Shown in pieces: positions 44,163 through 51,649 of a stretch of DNA of 64,000 nucleotides; within the stretch, counting starts at the first letter, position 1; every line of letters starts with the position of its first letter. This DNA is from a virus: positions 62,001 to 126,000 of the IMG/VR virus record IMGVR_UViG_3300012936_000001; one strand, given 5' to 3'. The translations under genes and the position numbers were made by a program. Under the pieces are notes generated by a model. That model saw nothing but the letters and a program-made list of their open reading frames with translations, was not told the DNA's origin and searched no databases.

Positions 44163-44766
44163 AATAGACCCGAAGATAAAAGAACTGGAACTAAGACAGA
44201 ATCCTGTAATCATAAGAGTAAACAAGTTCAATGAGGATACTGCTGCAGAATTTGCCACCCAAATGTCGATGGCACATAACACAGGGCAGTCAGTTATTCC
44301 TATTGTCATAGATTCTTATGGAGGCCAAGTATATTCTCTTATGAGTATGATATCGGCAATTCGATCTGCGGAGCTTCCTGTTGCAACCATAGTAGAAGGA
44401 AAGGCAATGTCATGTGGAGCGATCTTGTTTTCTTGTGGCAACGAAGGATTGCGTTTTGTTGCGCCAGAATCGACAATCATGATTCACGATGTGTCTAGTG
44501 GGGCATTTGGCAAAAACGAAGAAATTCAATCAAACGCAAAAGAAACAAAACGCTTAAACAAATTGGTTTATGAAATTATGGCAGACAATTGTCGCAAGAA
44601 AAGAGACTACTTTACGAAGGAAGTGCAGAATCGAGGACGCGCAGATTGGTATATTACTCCCAAGAAAGCCAAGAAAATGGGTCTAGCAGATCATATTGGG
44701 CTACCGAAATTGGATATCTCAGTTAGCGTTGAAATTAATTTGGCGTTAAAGGAGGAGTCTGAATAA
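44146..44766 (+). CDS. ClpP-like serine protease
   Basis: A 206-residue member of the ClpP/S14 fold. Visible are IPIVIDSYGGQVYS (oxyanion-side strand), the nucleophile region GKAMSCGAILFS with Ser89, and MIHDVSSGAF with His114; the third acid is probably in the helix around residue 145. Phage ClpP-like proteases often mature capsids, but here a gp21-type prohead protease already exists and this gene lies in the replication/methylation block, so it may instead act on host or early phage proteins. No Clp ATPase gene is visible, so small peptides or host ClpX/A partners are possibilities. Confidence 0.82.
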   Translation: MNWTTRIDPKIKELELRQNPVIIRVNKFNEDTAAEFATQMSMAHNTGQSVIPIVIDSYGGQVYSLMSMISAIRSAELPVATIVEGKAMSCGAILFSCGNEGLRFVAPESTIMIHDVSSGAFGKNEEIQSNAKETKRLNKLVYEIMADNCRKKRDYFTKEVQNRGRADWYITPKKAKKMGLADHIGLPKLDISVSVEINLALKEESE

Positions 44767-44789
44767 TTATAGCCATATAGGAGCTATAT

Positions 44790-45239
44790 ATGGTTGAAAT
44801 ATTTTCACAGTGGATTGCGACCCATAAAGCAGTCACATCATGGTTCCATGCTGCTCACCACCTTACAAAAGGTGTTGGGTTCGGCGGGGACCATGTTAAC
44901 ATTTACGGAAAGATATATACAGAATTTCAAGAAGACTTTGATGCTATAGTTGAAAAAGGGCTTGGGTTATGTAACGATGAGACGCTAGCAGATCCTCTCA
45001 CCATATTGTCATCCGCATCCACAATGTTAGGCCAATACTTTCAGCCATCAAATTCTTGCCCAGATAAATTAGCCATCGCTGCATGTGAATTGTCAAAAAG
45101 ATATGTCGATTTATTACAGCAGTTTTATACGAGGTTTGAGTCCTGTGGGCATTTAACTATGGGTCTTGACGACATGATGGCAGCCATGGCAAATCGATAC
45201 GAAACGCATGTTTATCTACTACAACAGAGAGTAAAATAA
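44790..45239 (+). CDS. Dps/ferritin-like protein
   Basis: A 149-residue four-helix protein resembling Dps. The first helix region SWFHAAHHLTKGVGFGGDHV and IYTEFQEDFDAIVEKGLGL match the H-x(11-12)-D-x(3)-E type metal-binding layout of Dps, followed by two further long helices. Dps proteins oxidise and store iron and may bind DNA. The start ATG 44790 abuts a tiny hairpin ATATAG-GAG-CTATAT (44775-44789) whose loop holds the ribosome site, so translation may be modulated. It ends in a TAATG junction with a leader-bearing gene. Confidence 0.65.
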   Translation: MVEIFSQWIATHKAVTSWFHAAHHLTKGVGFGGDHVNIYGKIYTEFQEDFDAIVEKGLGLCNDETLADPLTILSSASTMLGQYFQPSNSCPDKLAIAACELSKRYVDLLQQFYTRFESCGHLTMGLDDMMAAMANRYETHVYLLQQRVK

Positions 45240-45652
45240 TGAAACTTACAAAAAGACAGCTTAAGAGAATTATAAAAGAAGAGTACACACGGTTGGTAAG
45301 CGAAGGTCTTATCGCAGAGTCTTATGGGCAAGATTATCGAAACCAAAAGAAAGCTATCGGCCGCAACACTGGCTACTTTGATATGCTTTCACAAAACAGA
45401 TACCGCCCCTCTCCTGACACAGTTTTTAACATGATAGACAAATTACATGGTAAGCCAGGCAAGACGATCGCTGCTAAGCTCGCATCTCATAGAGGAATAT
45501 CGCTCGATGATCTTGAGGCCGCTTATTCAGAAGCAAAACTTGACGGTGGACCTGACGCTGGAATTATTGAGGCTGCTATCGACTATAAGAAATATGGTCT
45601 TCCAAGAACAAAAGACACATATGTTCCATATCAGCAAGGTGGCCCAGAATGA
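45239..45652 (+). CDS. Candidate prohead cargo protein with basic leader
   Basis: A 137-residue protein whose N-terminus MKLTKRQLKRIIKE is the clearest example here of a basic amphipathic leader ending in [L/I]-x-E; further sites LVSE and LIAE follow within 15 residues. The remaining ~110 residues form a small helical domain (TVFNMIDKLHGKPGKTIAAK, GISLDDLEAAYSEAK) that could be DNA-binding by its helix-turn-helix look, but I do not recognise it. It is joined to its neighbours by TAATG and ATGA overlaps. Packaging into the head and trimming is my inference. Confidence 0.55.
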   Translation: MKLTKRQLKRIIKEEYTRLVSEGLIAESYGQDYRNQKKAIGRNTGYFDMLSQNRYRPSPDTVFNMIDKLHGKPGKTIAAKLASHRGISLDDLEAAYSEAKLDGGPDAGIIEAAIDYKKYGLPRTKDTYVPYQQGGPE

Positions 45653-45909
45653 GAATAACCGAAGCAAATCTCCGAAAAGCCATTAGGAATCTGATCAAGG
45701 AATATGATGATGGCTTTGGTAACTATTATGACGGAGAAGACGCGGAGGAAGCGTCTTATGATGCTTTGTATCACAACCTAGACGGTTGGGCGAACAACAG
45801 TATGGATAAAAATTATCTGATATCTGGTTTACAATCCGGCTTTCAAAATGCAGACTATGAAACAATTGTAATGGTTGTTGAAGACTGGATTGCAGAAAAC
45901 GCAGAGTAA
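45649..45909 (+). CDS. Small acidic protein with leader
   Basis: An 86-residue protein. The leader MRITEANLRKAIRNLIKE ends in LIKE, then a Tyr/Asp/Glu-rich region (YYDGEDAEEASYDAL) and a helical acidic domain ending in WIAENAE. Removal of the leader would leave a very acidic ~68-residue protein, a possible DNA mimic. That idea rests on charge only. ATGA overlap with the upstream gene. Confidence 0.5.
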   Translation: MRITEANLRKAIRNLIKEYDDGFGNYYDGEDAEEASYDALYHNLDGWANNSMDKNYLISGLQSGFQNADYETIVMVVEDWIAENAE

Positions 45910-45929
45910 ATATACCAAGGATGAAAACA

Positions 45930-46745
45930 ATGGGTTTGCGGCAACAGATATTATCTCGTAGCGATTATCACAGAGGATTATTGATTTTTATCGAATCAAA
46001 TCCTGGCTGTACCGAAGAAGATATTTTTAATTCGCCGATAGCTAATGCACTAATTCCTATCGCGATCCGCAAGCAAGCCATAAATCTGTGGGTAGACAAA
46101 TTAATTGTTGACGGTTACATACAAGAAAAAAATGGAAAATTGTATTCATCAAATTCCGCAGAATGGGAAGGGCATAATATAAAAACAGAAAGTAAGTTAC
46201 GTCGATCGATCATTGAATCAATTGAAAATAACACGCTTTCCCGCGACGAAGAGTTAGATCTTCTGTTCTTGATACACGACAAAAAACACGCAGCTTCGTT
46301 TGGAGAAATAATCCCGGGACTAGAAAAGGCAATCAAACTATTTTCCAAACGTTGTAACAGTTATCTCCACCGTGGAGTGACAGGTGAAGAAGCAAGATAT
46401 ATAGCATCATCAGATGTTGGAGACATTATAGAGAATCCTGGATACTCATCTTTTTCCAGAAGACCAGACATCGCAAGAAAATTTGCGAAATCATACCAGA
46501 CAGAAGAAATGCCAATTGTTTTAGAATTAGATAGAGGGGCGATGGCGTTTGATTATAATAGCTGGATATGGAATTTTTGGTACGGCAAAATGGGAACACA
46601 GCTTTTCTGGGACAATGACGCCCCAGATATTATGGAGCTTGCTGAAGAAGAGCAAGAATGGATCTTACCAAGAAATTCAAAGTTTGAAATAACCAAAATA
46701 AGAAAAGCTTTCAAATGTTTAAATTTCGAGGTTAAACTTAAGTGA
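45930..46745 (+). CDS. ADP-ribosyltransferase with N-terminal winged-helix-like domain
   Basis: A 271-residue protein. The C-terminal half is an R-S-E clade mono-ADP-ribosyltransferase: YLHRGV with Arg148, the Ser motif GYSSFSRRPDIARKFA (residues 171-186), and EEQEWILP with Glu241-x-Glu243, the ExE pattern of arginine-specific enzymes. T4 Alt, ModA and ModB modify host RNA polymerase and ribosomal proteins, and this enzyme may do likewise. Residues 1-80 look like a winged helix (IRKQAINLWVDKLIVDGYIQ). Between the domains, LRRSIIE then Ser97 is a possible prohead protease site. I prefer ATG 45930, 8 nt after AAGGA, to ATG 45921. Confidence 0.8.
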   Translation: MGLRQQILSRSDYHRGLLIFIESNPGCTEEDIFNSPIANALIPIAIRKQAINLWVDKLIVDGYIQEKNGKLYSSNSAEWEGHNIKTESKLRRSIIESIENNTLSRDEELDLLFLIHDKKHAASFGEIIPGLEKAIKLFSKRCNSYLHRGVTGEEARYIASSDVGDIIENPGYSSFSRRPDIARKFAKSYQTEEMPIVLELDRGAMAFDYNSWIWNFWYGKMGTQLFWDNDAPDIMELAEEEQEWILPRNSKFEITKIRKAFKCLNFEVKLK

Positions 46746-46752
46746 GAATAAA

Positions 46753-47649
46753 ATGGCAGTAGACAAAGAATTTTACAATGAAGCTAGCGCAGCAAAACTA
46801 GGATGGGAACCGGATTGGTTCATATCTGGACATAAATACTTTGATAAAAAATTAACAAGTGCAATAAGAAAATGGCAGAAGCAGAATGGACTCTATGCGG
46901 ATGGAATGTGCGGACCTTCTACTTTTCGAAGAATCAACGCAGAGAGAGAATCTCAAGTTGATCTAGAGGAGTTAGGTTGGATAACCGACACATCTGATGT
47001 TATCTGGTGGCAGAACAAACCTATCAAGATTGATTGGCCGGCTGATAAGGTCCACACTTTCAAGGATCCTGGATTCCCATATCCTATCAGTAAAGGAGTA
47101 AGAAAAAATTCAAGGAAAAGAGATATTCGGTCTTTTGTAACACACTGGGATGTCTGCTTAAGCGCAATGAGTTGTGCAAAAGTTCTCGTAAAGAAAAACA
47201 TATCGATTCACTTCTGTATCGACAATGATGGCACAATCATACAGTTGCACGATCTCAACGATTGGTGTTGGCACGCCGGCAACGGCCCTGTAAATAAGCA
47301 TGGTGTAGGTGTCGAGATCTCAAACGTCTATTATCCGAAATATCAGAATTGGTATGTAAAGAACGGATTTGGGAAGAGGCCAATTATGTCTGGTGCTTTA
47401 GCTCAGAATAAACCACTAGACGACTTCCTATGGTTCTATGATGTACAACTTGATGCATTAAAAGCTCTTTACAAAGCGATTCATGAAGGATGCGGCGTCC
47501 CCCTTGAGGCCCCAAAAACAAAATGGGCGTACGATAAAGAAGCCGCTTCGGGAAGGTGGAAAGGATTCATGAATCATTATCACTGTTCAAAAAAGAAAAT
47601 AGATTGCGGCGGCTTAGACATCGAAAAAATACTGGAAGAACTAAAATAG
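46753..47649 (+). CDS. Endolysin: N-acetylmuramoyl-L-alanine amidase
   Basis: Peptidoglycan amidase of 298 residues for host lysis. An N-terminal peptidoglycan-binding repeat (SAIRKWQKQNGLYADGMCGP, about 36-56) precedes an amidase_2/T7 lysozyme-like domain: VTHWDV with a zinc His, ISIHFCIDNDGTIIQLHD, WCWHAGNGPVNKHGVGVEIS and a late HYHCSKKKIDCGG with the remaining zinc ligands. No signal peptide, so export needs a holin; a small coiled-coil/membrane protein at 49464 is one candidate. A perfect terminator follows. Confidence 0.85.
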   Translation: MAVDKEFYNEASAAKLGWEPDWFISGHKYFDKKLTSAIRKWQKQNGLYADGMCGPSTFRRINAERESQVDLEELGWITDTSDVIWWQNKPIKIDWPADKVHTFKDPGFPYPISKGVRKNSRKRDIRSFVTHWDVCLSAMSCAKVLVKKNISIHFCIDNDGTIIQLHDLNDWCWHAGNGPVNKHGVGVEISNVYYPKYQNWYVKNGFGKRPIMSGALAQNKPLDDFLWFYDVQLDALKALYKAIHEGCGVPLEAPKTKWAYDKEAASGRWKGFMNHYHCSKKKIDCGGLDIEKILEELK

Positions 47650-47675
47650 CTTTTCATCTAGGTATATCTTTTTGT

Positions 47676-47714
47676 AAATCCCTCTATAATAGAAAAATTA
47701 TAGAGGGATTTTTT
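47676..47714 (+). terminator. Strong terminator hairpin abutting the dam start
   Basis: A perfect 15-bp stem, 47676-47690 with 47697-47711, six-base loop AGAAAA, T tract to 47714, and ATG of the next gene at 47715. The only ribosome-site-like sequence for that gene, GAGGG at 47703-47707, lies in the 3' arm, so the hairpin would also hide it. Confidence 0.85.
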
Positions 47715-48677
47715 ATGTTAGATTACAGTCAAAACAAAAGTTTATATAAAGACAAGTCCAAAACAGTTTCGACAGATCTTCGTGCTCCATTCAAGTGGGC
47801 AGGATCGAAAAATAGAATGTTCAAAAGATATATGGCTTCTGGATTTTTTACTTCCGAAGAACCAAAATATTTTGTTGATTTATTCGCGGGTACGGGGATT
47901 GTTTCTCAATGGGTTATGAAAAATTATCCGGGTATAGAAATTATAATCAACGAATCATGCGAAGAGCTTATTAACATGTATCGGTCAATGCAAAATTTTT
48001 ATTCTGATTTCGAAAAAGAATACAAGAAGCATGTTGCTTCGTATGCTTCCTATTATACTCCGGACGACAGAAAGAAACATTACTATAGCCTAAGGGACAA
48101 GTACGCCCTAAATTACCAAGGGATGACACCTGCTGAAGAAGGTGCCACCCTGTTTTATCTTTTGCAGACAGGGTTTAACGGTATATGGCAAACCTCAAAG
48201 AATTTTAATTGGAGATATGCTACAGCCGCCGGAGTTATGACCTGGAAACCAAACGGAGATCTTTTTGATTTGGCCAAAATCAAGAGATACGCAGAATTTA
48301 TCCGAAAATGTAAGTTGAACACGGGGGATTTTGAAAAACTAAAGTCACACGCTGGAAAAGACACGTGGTTTTATGCAGATCCTCCATATCGAGTATCTCG
48401 CGCTAAGTATGAATCATCTGGCGTCTTTGGGTCAGAAGACCATCAGCGACTTATAGACTTTGCAAATCTTGCTCATTCGAAAGGTTCGTTGATTGCTATG
48501 AGCAATAGAGAAGATGTCTGTTTTGGATTAGGAGAGGAACCAAAGACAATCACTAGAGGATTTTTCGCAGATAAATTTAATAATGATTGGAACGTTAATT
48601 ATTTTGATGTAAAATATACTGCCGGCAGACACAATAAAGGAGCGAAAGGCAAAGAAGTATTGATAAAAAATTATTAG
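47715..48677 (+). CDS. dam: Dam-type adenine-N6 DNA methyltransferase (D12 class)
   Basis: A 320-residue methyltransferase of the alpha (Dam) group, probably GATC-specific. Motifs in order: PFKWAGSKNRMF (AdoMet region, near residue 26), FVDLFAGTGIVSQW, INESCEELINMY, FNGIW in the target recognition part, and WFYADPPYRVS (catalytic DPPY) followed by a late ISMSNRED-like strand (LIAMSNRED). ATG 47715 comes directly after a terminator hairpin containing its ribosome site, so expression may require the hairpin to open. It is one of three DNA methyltransferases in the window; no cognate nuclease is seen. Confidence 0.88.
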   Translation: MLDYSQNKSLYKDKSKTVSTDLRAPFKWAGSKNRMFKRYMASGFFTSEEPKYFVDLFAGTGIVSQWVMKNYPGIEIIINESCEELINMYRSMQNFYSDFEKEYKKHVASYASYYTPDDRKKHYYSLRDKYALNYQGMTPAEEGATLFYLLQTGFNGIWQTSKNFNWRYATAAGVMTWKPNGDLFDLAKIKRYAEFIRKCKLNTGDFEKLKSHAGKDTWFYADPPYRVSRAKYESSGVFGSEDHQRLIDFANLAHSKGSLIAMSNREDVCFGLGEEPKTITRGFFADKFNNDWNVNYFDVKYTAGRHNKGAKGKEVLIKNY

Positions 48678-48686
48678 GAGAAAATT

Positions 48687-49400
48687 ATGAAAATAGATCT
48701 TTATGACGATGGTATTGGCTCCGTAGAATATGTACAACATATGGGAGAAGATATCACAGTGGTAAATTCTGCCCGAGTATCTTTTGGAAAACATAAGGAA
48801 ACGATGGATGGCAAAGACAAAAAACTCATCAAGTATCTCTTACGTCATCGTCATACTTCTACACTCGAGCATAATATTGTCACTTTTCGTTTTGTTGTTC
48901 CTCTTTATATTCGTTCGCAGCATCATCGTCATCGTACTTGGTCTTACAATGAAATTTCTAGAAGATATACGGAAGAGAATATAAGATTTTATGAACCAAA
49001 AGAATTCCGAACTCAGCACAAATCCAATCGCCAGGCATCAAACATAGATAAAGTAAATCCAATCATGGGTTATTATGAAGACGGCGGACCCTCGTACGCT
49101 GACTCCCTAATAAGGCGGCATCACCTAGACTCTCTACATCTCTATAACGACTTAATGTCAAAAGGTGTTTGCAGAGAACAAGCTCGAGGAGTTTTGCCTC
49201 AAAATATGTATACGGAATATTACGGAACGTGCAATCTGAATAATCTCATAAAATTCTATGAACTCAGGACTCACGAAGGCGCACAATGGGAGATTCAAAA
49301 ATTAGCACACGCTTGCATGGATATAGCAAAAACTCTCTGGCCGATCACAATAGACTCCTATATTAGTCTAAAAAATAAAAGATTGGATTCAAAAAAATAG
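48687..49400 (+). CDS. thyX: FAD-dependent thymidylate synthase
   Basis: Makes dTMP from dUMP with FAD, NADPH and methylene-tetrahydrofolate. The 237-residue protein carries the ThyX signature RHRTWSYNEISRRY (pattern RHRxxSxNExSxR), preceded by SARVSFGKHKET and HTSTLEHNIVTF, and followed by REQARGVLPQNMYTEYYGT with the conserved Arg for substrate binding. AGGAG site. Its presence means the ThyA-family enzyme at 56245 need not be the phage thymidylate synthase. Confidence 0.93.
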   Translation: MKIDLYDDGIGSVEYVQHMGEDITVVNSARVSFGKHKETMDGKDKKLIKYLLRHRHTSTLEHNIVTFRFVVPLYIRSQHHRHRTWSYNEISRRYTEENIRFYEPKEFRTQHKSNRQASNIDKVNPIMGYYEDGGPSYADSLIRRHHLDSLHLYNDLMSKGVCREQARGVLPQNMYTEYYGTCNLNNLIKFYELRTHEGAQWEIQKLAHACMDIAKTLWPITIDSYISLKNKRLDSKK

Positions 49401-49408
49401 ATACTTAT
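49401..49408 (+). promoter_or_regulatory. Candidate late promoter element ATACTTAT
   Basis: ATACTTAT directly after the thyX stop and 55 nt before the start at 49464, outside the structural block. Confidence 0.35.
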
Positions 49409-49463
49409 ATCTGTTAGTTCTCTGTTCTTGTCAGGAAAATTATATTTAAAAAAGGGGAAAGAA

Positions 49464-49781
49464 ATGAGCGAGAACGGATGGGAAATACACTCGAAATTAG
49501 TATTAAAAGAATTAGAAACATTGGCAGCCTCGATAAGACAGTTGCAGGCACAGATAGTCGACCTAAAAAGTGAGATAGCAGAAATAAAAGCCAGAGAAGA
49601 CAAGGTGCAAATGTTGACTCAGTGGAAAGAAAGAGTTGATGAAGTGGCTTCGCCATCTCAAATGAGAGATCTTCAAAAACAAGTACAGCAACTTCAGGAC
49701 TTTAAAGTAAAAGCCACAACCGCATTTATTGCTGTACAGATGGTGGTTGCCGGCGCCTTTGCATTAATAAAAATGTTTTAA
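49464..49781 (+). CDS. Coiled-coil protein with C-terminal membrane segment
   Basis: A 105-residue protein. Residues 12-80 are a heptad-type coiled coil (LAASIRQLQAQIVDLKSEIA, MRDLQKQVQQLQDF), and the last 22 residues form one hydrophobic segment (TAFIAVQMVVAGAFALIKMF). This layout resembles XhlA-type and other phage membrane-anchored coiled-coil proteins, some linked to lysis. Two genes separate it from the endolysin. ATG 49464 has a GGGGA site. A role as holin partner or membrane anchor is possible; the sequence does not decide. Confidence 0.55.
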   Translation: MSENGWEIHSKLVLKELETLAASIRQLQAQIVDLKSEIAEIKAREDKVQMLTQWKERVDEVASPSQMRDLQKQVQQLQDFKVKATTAFIAVQMVVAGAFALIKMF

Positions 49782-49810
49782 TTGTAAAATAAAAGTTTCT
49801 TCTATATAAT
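49782..49810 (+). promoter_or_regulatory. Sigma70-like promoter, TTGTAA-17-TATAAT
   Basis: TTGTAA (49782-49787), 17-base spacer, TATAAT (49805-49810); the Fpg start is at 49842 with AGGAG at 49830-49834. Confidence 0.75.
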
Positions 49811-49841
49811 CTTTTTGAACTTATTGTGTAGGAGAAACTTT

Positions 49842-50645
49842 ATGCCTGAAGCACCAGAAGTACGATCAATGGCCCAATCGCTTGCAAAACTGTGGAGTGG
49901 AAAGACACTGACTAATGTAGAAGTAGTTTCTGGACGCTACATCAAGAACGAACTGACCGGACTAGATACGATAAAATCCTTGCTTCCTCTCAAGGTCGTT
50001 GGTGTCGGCGTTCATGGAAAGTTCTCTTATGCCATACTTGAAAACGAGACTTTTGCTTGGTTTACCATGGGCATGACTGGCTGTTGGAGAAAGGAAAATA
50101 ACAAACATGCCCGTGTCAAATTTTCTTTTGGTGGCTTTGACACTTATTTTACGGACATGAGAAATTTTGGTACTGTGAAATTTGTGCGAGGCAAACACAA
50201 AATGATAGAAAAACTAGAGTCGCTAGGTCACGATCTCATTGCAGAAGACATGGATAATGAAGAGTTTGTTATCAGAATGCAAGCAAAATCAAAGTGGCAA
50301 CTATGCAAGGCATTGATGGACCAGACAATCATAGCTGGAGTTGGAAACTATATCAAAGCTGATTCTCTGTGGCTCGCAAAGCTTAGTCCAAAGAAGTTGG
50401 TCGGAGACTGTACTGACGAAGAACTAATAAATCTTAAAGATTGTGTTCGACGAGTTATGCTTGAGTCCTTCAATTCAGGAGGTGCAACCATTCGAACATA
50501 CAAAAACATTGATGGCGAAGAGGGTGAGTATGGCTCAAGGTTCCTTGTGTATGGCAGAAAAGAAGACCCGGACGGAAATCCAGTCATTCGTGACACGTTC
50601 GCAGATGGGAGAACAACTCATTGGTGTCCGAAAGTCCAGAGCTAG
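49842..50645 (+). CDS. Fpg/Nei-family DNA glycosylase with degenerate zinc finger
   Basis: Base-excision repair enzyme of 267 residues removing oxidised bases. N-terminal MPEAPEV supplies the catalytic Pro and Glu (usual MPELPEV). The H2TH region reads DQTIIAGVGNYIKADSLWLA near residue 165. The C-terminal finger is changed: the first CxxC pair is missing (YGRKEDPDGNPVIRD), while the DNA-contacting part DGRTTHWCPKVQ keeps the Arg and one Cys; this resembles zincless-finger members. ATG 49842 has AGGAG; an ATG further upstream lies in the leader. It heads a small operon after its own promoter. Confidence 0.87.
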   Translation: MPEAPEVRSMAQSLAKLWSGKTLTNVEVVSGRYIKNELTGLDTIKSLLPLKVVGVGVHGKFSYAILENETFAWFTMGMTGCWRKENNKHARVKFSFGGFDTYFTDMRNFGTVKFVRGKHKMIEKLESLGHDLIAEDMDNEEFVIRMQAKSKWQLCKALMDQTIIAGVGNYIKADSLWLAKLSPKKLVGDCTDEELINLKDCVRRVMLESFNSGGATIRTYKNIDGEEGEYGSRFLVYGRKEDPDGNPVIRDTFADGRTTHWCPKVQS

Positions 50646-50662
50646 CCATAGGTGATTATGTT

Positions 50663-50800
50663 ATGAAAATTATGGGATACGGAGCCGGAAAACTAACCGG
50701 CGTTGTTGTTGGCATCGAAAAAGAAAAGGTCGTTGTCTTTACGGAAAATGAAATAGACAGGTGGCATTTAAGATTTGTAAGGGTGATGTATGAAATATAA
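50663..50800 (+). CDS. 45-residue small protein
   Basis: Short gene between Fpg and the MT-A70 methyltransferase, ATG 50663 with a GGTGA site. The sequence (GAGKLTGVVVGIEKEKVVVF, then ENEIDRWHLRFVRV) alternates like a small beta-barrel/SH3-type protein and is more protein-like than chance. Its last 11 nt overlap the methyltransferase start. No function assigned. Confidence 0.45.
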   Translation: MKIMGYGAGKLTGVVVGIEKEKVVVFTENEIDRWHLRFVRVMYEI

Positions 50801-51401
50801 AACAATTCTAGCAGACCCTCCATGGAAATTATGCACCGGCGGCCAAAAATCTCTGGCGGTACATACACATTATCCTGTACAGACAAAAGACCAGATTATA
50901 TCAACGATGACCAATTGGTTATCACAATACGAGGTAGCAGATGAGGCTCATTTATATTTGTGGACAGTTAATTCTTATTCCGCCGGCTATTCAAGAGGCA
51001 TTCTTGATGCCGTTGACGTTTGTAACGCTCTTGGCTTTCGACCTGTAACGAACATCGTCTGGACAAAGCCCCAATCAAATCCAACTCCGTATGGTCAAAG
51101 AGCAGTTGAGCTTTGTCTTTTTGGCGCAAAATGGAGAAAGGGAAACCATAGAGAGGTCATGTATAAAGGAACCAATAATCAAGAATGCGTAGCACAGGCC
51201 GGTCTTGTAAGAAGCACGGATTGGTTCACTTCAGACAGGAGAGAACACTCAAGAAAGCCAGATGAATTTTATGAATACATAATGAATAGATCCAAGGGCC
51301 CATATCTTGAACTATACAGCAGAACAGCTCATCCAAAATGGGACTCTGTCGGAAATCAAACTGGAAAATTTAATATTAACACAAACCAAAAAGATAATTA
51401 A
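50790..51401 (+). CDS. MT-A70 family adenine methyltransferase
   Basis: A 203-residue adenine-N6 methyltransferase of the MT-A70 group. Motifs: TILADPPWKL (residues 5-14, catalytic DPPW), HLYLWTVNSY, NIVWTKPQSNPT, and the C-terminal RREHSRKPDEFYEYI and GPYLELYSRTAHPKWDSVGN typical of phage members. Shorter than eukaryotic METTL3-type proteins but normal for phage. It could modify phage DNA or RNA. Third methyltransferase in this window. Confidence 0.85.
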   Translation: MKYKTILADPPWKLCTGGQKSLAVHTHYPVQTKDQIISTMTNWLSQYEVADEAHLYLWTVNSYSAGYSRGILDAVDVCNALGFRPVTNIVWTKPQSNPTPYGQRAVELCLFGAKWRKGNHREVMYKGTNNQECVAQAGLVRSTDWFTSDRREHSRKPDEFYEYIMNRSKGPYLELYSRTAHPKWDSVGNQTGKFNINTNQKDN

Positions 51402-51415
51402 CAACAGGAGAAAAC

Positions 51416-51649
51416 ATGAAATTATCCGATAACACAATCGCACAAATCGCAAAATGCCTTCAGGTAGCAATTCTATCAGGGACGGATGTCGTTGATAATT
51501 TGCGACAACTCCGGCTCGTAGCAAATGGAGAGATGCTCGAAGTTGATCCCAAGTACATGTCAGACTTTGAACACGCACTCGCAAAGATGGTGGAAGAACT
51601 AGAAGAGAAAAGCGACCCGAATCAACTAGGACTTTTTGACGAGACGTGA
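51416..51649 (+). CDS. Small hypothetical protein
   Basis: A 77-residue, acidic, mostly helical protein with a strong AGGAG site. It reads like a small regulatory or accessory factor (IAQIAKCLQVAILSGTDVVD, then YMSDFEHALAKMVEELEEK) and ends in a short NQLGLFDE motif, which resembles a beta-clamp-binding peptide (QLxLF). If real, it would tie this protein to the sliding clamp of the host or phage. No family is recognised. Confidence 0.5.
   Translation: MKLSDNTIAQIAKCLQVAILSGTDVVDNLRQLRLVANGEMLEVDPKYMSDFEHALAKMVEELEEKSDPNQLGLFDET

Noticed and set aside
47685-47690. TATAAT inside the dam hairpin as a promoter
   Set aside because: No acceptable -35 hexamer at 16-18 bases; TTGTAA lies only 7 bases away.
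47556-47714. Upstream extension of the dam gene to 47556
   Set aside because: It would run through the endolysin gene and the terminator hairpin. The conserved methyltransferase sequence begins after ATG 47715.
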